Shown here: in pieces, positions 13,484 to 17,884 of the stretch
How positions within the stretch are numbered: position 1 is the first letter of the stretch
Layout: every line of letters starts with the position of its first letter
From: Prolixibacteraceae bacterium
Lineage (GTDB): Bacteria > Bacteroidota > Bacteroidia > Bacteroidales > Prolixibacteraceae
Reading direction: 5' to 3'
DNA length: 17,884 nt
Assembly (NCBI GenBank): GCA_003537645.1
Contig: DPRM01000135.1
Coordinates: 121,350-139,233 of the forward strand
Position numbers and translations under genes: made by a program
The notes under the pieces: model-generated
Told to the model about the DNA's origin: nothing
Seen by the model: only the letters and a program-made list of their open reading frames with translations
Databases searched by the model: none

Positions 13484-14518
13484 TTATCTTTTCCAATTGG
13501 TTCGTTTTACCCAATCGGCCAGGAAACGGGCATTCTCGAACGAAATGCCAGGCATAAAACCATGTCCGAGGTTGAAAATCCAGTTTTGATTATTCTTTCC
13601 AAATTCAATATAAGGTTGCAACGCCTTTTCAATTTCGGGCTGACTGGCATATAATAATCTGGGATCAATATTCCCCTGTAATCCGATTTTAGAATCAACC
13701 ATTTTTCGGGCAGTACCAATCGGAATCTGCCAGTCGATGCTCAGATAATCGCAATCTTCGGGGGTTATATCAGCAATTCCAACTCCCAATCCTTTGGGGA
13801 AGAAGATAAACGGAATGTCTTTTTCGCGCACGGCAGCACCGATTTTACGGATCGAAGGCATAAACAATTCCTGATACAAATCGACAGGAATAAGCCCTGC
13901 ATGGGTATCAAACAATTGGAAAACATCCACGCCATGTTCGATCTGACCCTGTGCATAAACAATCGAAAGATCGGTTACAACTTCGATCAGCTTTTTGGTT
14001 GTTTCCTTGTTCTGGTATATAAATTTAATGGCTTCCGGAAAATCACCCTTCCGGCCCAAACCCTGAAGCATAAACAGTAAAACGGTCAGCGGAGCACCAC
14101 AAAATCCAATCAGCGGCGTCTCCTCTTTTTTTGTACGGATGATCTGGTCGATTACCTCGTAAATGTAATTCAACTTTGTTGGTTCGGCCTGAAGTCCGGC
14201 CAGCGGATTTTCGCGATAGGCCAGTGGTTGATCGAAAACCGGGCCGCTGTCGTTAAACTCCAATCCCATGCCCAGCGCATGAGGAATAACCAAAATGTCA
14301 GAGAAAAGAATTCCGGCATCCACCCCCAGATCATCAATCGGAAGTAGCGTCACTTTGGCCGCTACTTCCGGATTCTGCATCATTTGCCAGAAGGTATAAT
14401 TTTCTTTGATCTTCATGTACGAAGGCAACACTCTGCCCGCCTGACGCATAAACCAAACTGGCGGACGTTCGGTTTTCTCCCCGCGGAGTGTTTGAAGTAG
14501 AATAGAATTTGTTGTCAA
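13484..14518 (-). CDS. hemE: uroporphyrinogen III decarboxylase
   Basis: A 344-residue cytoplasmic enzyme that removes the four acetate carboxyls of uroporphyrinogen III to give coproporphyrinogen III, without cofactor. The N-terminal signature RPPVWFMRQAGRVLPSY (18-34) carries the substrate-binding arginines R25 and R29. AGILFSDILVIPHALGMGLEF contains the catalytic Asp74. PLIGFCGAPLTV, FDTHAGLIP and the late FNLGHGFMPGI (active-site His) complete the pattern. The start is TTG at 14518: an in-frame stop lies a few codons upstream, the next ATG falls inside the arginine signature, and family members begin about 20 residues before that signature. The start is 28 bp after the stop of the secreted EF-hand-like protein gene, so hemE probably depends on that gene's transcript. 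Confidence 0.95.
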   Translation of the reverse strand: MTTNSILLQTLRGEKTERPPVWFMRQAGRVLPSYMKIKENYTFWQMMQNPEVAAKVTLLPIDDLGVDAGILFSDILVIPHALGMGLEFNDSGPVFDQPLAYRENPLAGLQAEPTKLNYIYEVIDQIIRTKKEETPLIGFCGAPLTVLLFMLQGLGRKGDFPEAIKFIYQNKETTKKLIEVVTDLSIVYAQGQIEHGVDVFQLFDTHAGLIPVDLYQELFMPSIRKIGAAVREKDIPFIFFPKGLGVGIADITPEDCDYLSIDWQIPIGTARKMVDSKIGLQGNIDPRLLYASQPEIEKALQPYIEFGKNNQNWIFNLGHGFMPGISFENARFLADWVKRTNWKR

Positions 14519-14546
14519 AATATATCTGTTTTAATTTTAGTATTAT

Positions 14547-15773
14547 TTATCTTCTCCTGTTGTTTTCGCTTTCTTTTTTCTCATTTTTCATACGTGGTTC
14601 CGATTTTTGAGTGCTTCGTGAACTTTGCTTTACCTCACTGTTCGATTTGCTACGATTAGATACAGAACCTGATTTTTCTCTCGGAGCTGTATTTCTTTGA
14701 GGGGCTTCAACCCGTTTTGTTGATCTTTCAGGGGTTGATACCGAACGACGTTCAGGAGCTGGGCGATTGTCGAAAGATTTGTTTCTGGTATCGCTTTTCT
14801 GCTGTATTTGCCGTTCTGTATTTTCCGGCCTGTTTCTGCTTGATTCCCGTTTATATTCACGCGGTTGAGTCTGACCTGATTTTTCCTGATTAACCTGTGG
14901 TCTGGTTTCTCTCACATCTCGCTGACGGTCAGATCTTCCAGTATTGGATGGCCTGTTATACTGATTTTGACGGTCGTTCGAACGATTTACATCATTGTTT
15001 CGCTGACGATTCACCTGATTGGTCGGTCTTCGCTGGTCAAGTTCGTACCTGTTTTTTACACCTTGATTCCGGCTTTCGAAAGTACGGTTTGGATACCTCG
15101 ATGCATAATCGCTACGCCTGATACGACTGTAATTATCTCCCGAAAAATGGATATGCCTTTCATTTACCCTGTTATAGGTATTGTACCTGTTAATATGAAC
15201 ATGTACATGCCTATGATATTTGAACGGTGAATAGGGTCTGTAATAATGAAAATAGGTTGGATAATAACCCCAATAATAAGGCGAATGGTAGGTGATATAT
15301 CGTGGTCCCCAGAAGAAAGAGAAAATCAATGGAGTACGGACATATACCGGTTCGATTATATAATTAGAACCATAAATGTAGGAGTCGCCCACAATCTGGA
15401 TGCGGTGATTGTTGTTGGAAAGCCTTTCAATTTCGATGGTGGCTACATCCTGATAAACATCTTTATCTAAAACAGCCTGTACCACCACCAATGAATTGCG
15501 GTCGGATGAATTTTCGAGAACCCTTAAGTAATCGATGTAACCATCCTGATTTAAATCGAGGTTCGAAATCCGGTTATCCGGATCATTCAGCCTGCGTTCA
15601 AAGTCTTCCAGATTTTCTGAATCGCCGAAAATGGAGGCCACTGCATCCAGATCCAGATTGTCGCTAATGTCGTAGCTGGTTGCACGGGCAGTAGTAACTA
15701 CCCGCCGTTGTGCCTGTACAGAGAAGAAGCTTGTGCTTAAAGCCAAAACTAAGATTCCAATTTTTGTTTTCAT
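14547..15773 (-). CDS. secreted protein with EF-hand-like motif, Tyr-rich middle and basic disordered tail
   Basis: A 408-residue exported protein of unknown function. Residues 1-22 (MKTKIGILVLALSTSFFSVQAQ) are a Sec signal peptide. A folded part follows: LEDFERRLNDPDNRISNLDL leads into DLNQDGYIDYLRV (73-85), an EF-hand/dockerin-like calcium loop with Asp73, Asn75, Asp77 and Asp81. Then come VVVQAVLDKDVYQDVATIEI and YGSNYIIEPVYVRTP. Residues about 150-200 are rich in Tyr, Pro, His and Phe (YHSPYYWGYYPTYFHYYRPY). The remaining half is a highly charged Arg/Asn/Gln/Ser tail ending NNRRR, probably disordered. I recall similar unnamed proteins across Bacteroidota. Calcium binding and periplasmic or surface location are inferences. 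Its place between hemL and hemE, 28 bp before hemE, is odd for a haem cluster; no haem-binding motif is clear apart from scattered histidines (HRHVHVHINR). Confidence 0.8.
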   Translation of the reverse strand: MKTKIGILVLALSTSFFSVQAQRRVVTTARATSYDISDNLDLDAVASIFGDSENLEDFERRLNDPDNRISNLDLNQDGYIDYLRVLENSSDRNSLVVVQAVLDKDVYQDVATIEIERLSNNNHRIQIVGDSYIYGSNYIIEPVYVRTPLIFSFFWGPRYITYHSPYYWGYYPTYFHYYRPYSPFKYHRHVHVHINRYNTYNRVNERHIHFSGDNYSRIRRSDYASRYPNRTFESRNQGVKNRYELDQRRPTNQVNRQRNNDVNRSNDRQNQYNRPSNTGRSDRQRDVRETRPQVNQEKSGQTQPREYKRESSRNRPENTERQIQQKSDTRNKSFDNRPAPERRSVSTPERSTKRVEAPQRNTAPREKSGSVSNRSKSNSEVKQSSRSTQKSEPRMKNEKKESENNRRR

Positions 15774-15900
15774 GATCGTAAATTTTAATTGTTTCCTGTT
15801 TTGCTGAAATTCATGGTGTAATTCTTATCAGCACCAATGCTACTTCAAAAAATCTGCCAGATTATAATTGGATTTAGAGTGTTTAACAAATGGAATAATT
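15774..15900. other. upstream region of the secreted-protein gene
   Basis: This A/T-rich gap before the ATG at 15773 has no coding frame. A TATAAT-like hexamer and a TAGCATTG (one mismatch to TAnnTTTG) occur on the minus strand, but neither has a matching upstream element at a good distance. A promoter is likely here because a hairpin separates it from hemL, yet I cannot place it. Confidence 0.35.
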
Positions 15901-15957
15901 TTCAGTGTTCAGTCGCAGTGTTCAGTAATGCTGGTAATGCGACTGAACACTTTGACT
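15901..15957 (-). terminator. long hairpin with TTCAGTG repeats after hemL (putative terminator)
   Basis: AGTGTTCAGTCGCA (15904-15917) is perfectly complementary to TGCGACTGAACACT (15938-15951): a 14-bp stem with a 20-nt loop, 15 nt beyond the hemL stop. The left arm and loop hold 7-nt spaced copies TTCAGTG, TTCAGTC and, after a 6-nt unit, TTCAGTA. No strong T-run follows on the minus strand (GAAAATTATT), so it may be a terminator, an RNA 3'-end protector, or a mobile intergenic repeat. Confidence 0.6.
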
Positions 15958-15966
15958 GCCAATTTC

Positions 15967-17265
15967 TTATCCCTTAAGTACCTTCAATGCTTCGTAAGTT
16001 GCTTCAATTGTTTTATCGATTTTTTTAGTCGTGTGAGCAGCCGACATAAATCCAGCCTCAAATTGAGAAGGAGCCAGGTAAATACCACTTTCCAAAGCCA
16101 TTTTGAAGAATTTGGCATAGGTTGCGGTGTTGCACCGGCAAGCATCGGCAAATGAATTTACACGATCTTCTTCGGTAAAGAAGAGCGTAAACATAGAACC
16201 TACACGGTTTACCACACCCGGAAAATTCAGATCGGCCAGACATTTTTTGATTCCATCACCTAAGCGCGCCGATTTATCTTCTAGCATGTTGTAAAAACCA
16301 TCCGTTTCGTCCAGGATTTTCAATGCGGTTAATCCTGCGGCCATAGCCAGCGGATTTCCAGAGAGCGTTCCGGCCTGGTAAACCGGACCTTTTGGGGCAA
16401 GTTTGTCCATAATCTCCTGCTTGCCTCCGTATGCGCCAACTGGTAATCCACCGCCAATAATTTTGCCAAAAGTGGTCAGATCGGGAGTGATGCCTAAAAT
16501 TTGTTGAGCCCCGCCTTTCGATAAACGGAACCCGGTCATTACTTCATCGAAAATCAGTACAGTTCCATATCGGGTACAAAGGTCGCGGATTCCCTGAATA
16601 AATTCAGGTTCAGGAATAACAACACCCATGTTTCCGGTAACCGGCTCAAGTATCAGGGCTGCAATCTGTTCCGGATATCGTATAAATAATTCTTTAACTG
16701 AATCCAGATCATTGTAGCCCGCTGTTAACGTGTCCTTAGCTGTTCCCGAAGTTACACCGGGAGAATTGGGAGTTCCCAATGTTAAAGCTCCCGATCCGGC
16801 TTTGATCAGAAAGCTGTCGTTGTGTCCGTGGTAACAGCCTTCAAATTTAATAACCAGTTCCCGGCCGGTATAACCACGGGCCAGACGCAAAGCACTCATC
16901 GTTGCCTCGGTTCCGGAGTTCACCATTCGAATGCTATCAACGGAAGGAACCATCTTTTTGATTTGAAGCGCCATTTCAGTTTCGAGCAGGGTCGGGGCGC
17001 CAAAACTGGTTCCCTTTGCTGCTGTTTTCTGTATGGCCATGATTACATCGGGATGCGCATGACCCAAAATCATAGGGCCCCACGAACCAACATAGTCGAT
17101 GTATTCGTGACCGTCGATGTCGAAAACCTTTGCCCCTTTGGCGCTGGCTATGAAAAGAGGATCGCCGTCAACGCTTTTAAATGAACGTACCGGAGAATTT
17201 ACTCCGCCGGGAATATGTTTTTGTGCTTCCTGAAAAGCAGCTATGCTTTGGGTGTAGTTTTTCAT
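15967..17265 (-). CDS. hemL: glutamate-1-semialdehyde 2,1-aminomutase
   Basis: A 432-residue pyridoxal-phosphate enzyme that turns glutamate-1-semialdehyde into 5-aminolevulinate, the last step of the C5 route. HIPGGVNSPVRSFKSV (17-32) is the specific N-terminal signature. VNSGTEATMSALRLAR (115-130) binds the cofactor phosphate, KFEGCYHGHNDSFLIKAGSG follows, and LIFDEVMTGFR (237-247) contains Asp240 contacting the pyridine nitrogen. The Schiff-base lysine is K268 in TTFGKIIGGGLPVGAYGG. PSQFEAGFMSAAH near the C-terminus separates it from related aminotransferases. Its presence implies tRNA-dependent synthesis with a HemA elsewhere and no need for ALA synthase. ATG 17265 fits the family start. 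It lies 115 bp after hemB, with two repeat tracts in the gap, and is followed by a 14-bp hairpin. Confidence 0.96.
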   Translation of the reverse strand: MKNYTQSIAAFQEAQKHIPGGVNSPVRSFKSVDGDPLFIASAKGAKVFDIDGHEYIDYVGSWGPMILGHAHPDVIMAIQKTAAKGTSFGAPTLLETEMALQIKKMVPSVDSIRMVNSGTEATMSALRLARGYTGRELVIKFEGCYHGHNDSFLIKAGSGALTLGTPNSPGVTSGTAKDTLTAGYNDLDSVKELFIRYPEQIAALILEPVTGNMGVVIPEPEFIQGIRDLCTRYGTVLIFDEVMTGFRLSKGGAQQILGITPDLTTFGKIIGGGLPVGAYGGKQEIMDKLAPKGPVYQAGTLSGNPLAMAAGLTALKILDETDGFYNMLEDKSARLGDGIKKCLADLNFPGVVNRVGSMFTLFFTEEDRVNSFADACRCNTATYAKFFKMALESGIYLAPSQFEAGFMSAAHTTKKIDKTIEATYEALKVLKG

Positions 17266-17280
17266 TATTTAATTTTTTTG

Positions 17281-17315
17281 TTACGAGTTGCGGGGTTCGG
17301 GTTATAGGTTGCGAG
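17281..17315. repeat. heptameric TTGCGRG-like repeat upstream of hemL
   Basis: Five consecutive 7-nt units, TTACGAG, TTGCGGG, GTTCGGG, TTATAGG and TTGCGAG, in the hemB-hemL gap. The word family is the same as in the hemE-hemN gap. It begins 16 bp before the hemL ATG. Confidence 0.6.
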
Positions 17316-17340
17316 TAATTTGCCAACTGCGACTTTCGTT

Positions 17341-17382
17341 TGCCCTATGCTTTTTGCCCTACGCTTCCTGCTCTATGCTTTT
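17341..17382. repeat. 14-bp tandem repeat (two heptamers) at the hemB 3' end
   Basis: Three imperfect 14-bp units (17341, 17355, 17369), each made of two heptamers: TGCCCTA+TGCTTTT, TGCCCTA+CGCTTCC and TGCTCTA+TGCTTTT. The last unit runs into the hemB stop codon (17381-17383), so the repeat abuts or slightly overlaps the coding end. Confidence 0.7.
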
Positions 17383-17884
17383 ACAGTTCTTTCACAATTT
17401 CTTGTGCGTGATACGTAATAATGATATCCGATCCGGCACGTTTAATCGATGTCAGTATTTCTCGTACCATTCGTTTTTCGTCAATCCAGCCATTGGCGGC
17501 GGCGGCTTTTACCATTGCATATTCGCCACTTACGTTGTAGGCAGCAATCGGGATATTAAAATTGGTTTTAACCTTTTGGATGATGTCCAGATAACTTAAA
17601 GCTGGTTTCACCATGACAATATCGGCACCTTCTTCAATGTCGAGCTCTACTTCGCGTAAAGCTTCGTTCGAATTAGCCGGATCCATCTGGTAAGTTGCCC
17701 GGTTGCCAAATTGCGGGGCACTGTTGGCAGCTTCGCGGAACGGCCCGTAAAAAGCCGAGGCATATTTGGCTGAATAAGCCATTATTGGAAGATTGTAAAA
17801 GCCATTTTCGTCGAGCGCCTGGCGAATAGCTCCAACCCGTCCGTCCATCATATCGCTTGGTGCAACCATATCAACACCTTCCTG
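17381..17884 (-). CDS. hemB: delta-aminolevulinic acid dehydratase, C-terminal half (cut by window edge)
   Basis: The last 167 residues of porphobilinogen synthase, which condenses two 5-aminolevulinate molecules; the N-terminus lies beyond the right edge. The fragment opens in frame with QEGVDMVAPSDMMDGRVGAI, the usual VAPSDMMDGR block. Both Schiff-base lysines are visible: K40 of the fragment in YSAKYASAFYGPFREA and K93 in MVKPALSYLDI. YNVSGEYAMVKAAA and SIKRAGSDIIITYHA are the expected C-terminal blocks. The metal-site cysteine cluster of zinc forms would be upstream and cannot be judged. It is the most upstream haem gene seen and supplies the step after HemL. Confidence 0.96.
   Translation of the reverse strand, partial: QEGVDMVAPSDMMDGRVGAIRQALDENGFYNLPIMAYSAKYASAFYGPFREAANSAPQFGNRATYQMDPANSNEALREVELDIEEGADIVMVKPALSYLDIIQKVKTNFNIPIAAYNVSGEYAMVKAAAANGWIDEKRMVREILTSIKRAGSDIIITYHAQEIVKEL

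Noticed and set aside
13413..17382. Possible CRISPR array from the many short repeats
   Set aside because: Units are 7-14 nt, contiguous and diverged, with no regular 30-nt unique spacers and no cas genes.

Overview
The window looks like a chromosomal segment of a Bacteroidota bacterium, probably an environmental Marinilabiliales-type lineage; the order is an inference from gene style. Supporting signs are a DUF4954-like protein, an OmpP1/FadL-type outer-membrane barrel opening with the usual Bacteroidota motif, an archaeal/eukaryal-type prolyl-tRNA synthetase, Tyr-rich secreted proteins, A-rich leaders with few Shine-Dalgarno sequences, and several non-ATG starts. No phage, transposase, CRISPR array, rRNA or tRNA gene was seen.

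Layout. Bases 1-1092 (minus) hold a methyltransferase gene followed after 1 nt by a DUF4954-like gene cut by the left edge. Bases 1326-4408 (minus) hold a Tyr/Gly/Ser-rich lipoprotein gene and, 50 bp downstream, an OmpP1/FadL-like porin gene ending in a clear terminator. Diverging from the lipoprotein, the plus strand carries proS (with terminator), an unrecognised conserved gene, pepT and tilS (4505-9497). From 9524 to the right edge everything is on the minus strand: in transcription order hemB (cut by the edge), hemL, a secreted EF-hand-like Tyr-rich protein, hemE, hemN, hemG (HemY type) and hemF.

How the genes work together. The right half covers much of C5-route haem synthesis: glutamate-1-semialdehyde to 5-aminolevulinate (HemL), porphobilinogen (HemB), decarboxylation of uroporphyrinogen III (HemE), coproporphyrinogen III to protoporphyrinogen IX by an O2-independent (HemN) or O2-dependent (HemF) enzyme, and protoporphyrinogen to protoporphyrin (HemG). 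hemA, hemC, hemD and hemH are not in the window. Having both HemN and HemF fits an organism that meets both oxic and anoxic conditions. The left-centre genes are housekeeping: translation (proS, tilS) and peptide turnover (pepT).

The most unusual layer is intergenic. Many short gaps hold compact repeats. Several unrelated 'words' (GAATTAT-like, TTGCGRG-like, TGCYCTA/TGCTTTT-like, TTCAGTG-like) run with a 7-nucleotide period. There is also an inverted pair of REP-like palindromes upstream of hemF and an inverted pair of C-rich hairpins between pepT and tilS. No gap exceeds 300 bases; the largest (1093-1325, 10412-10602, 15774-15966, 8015-8174, 17266-17380) are described individually.
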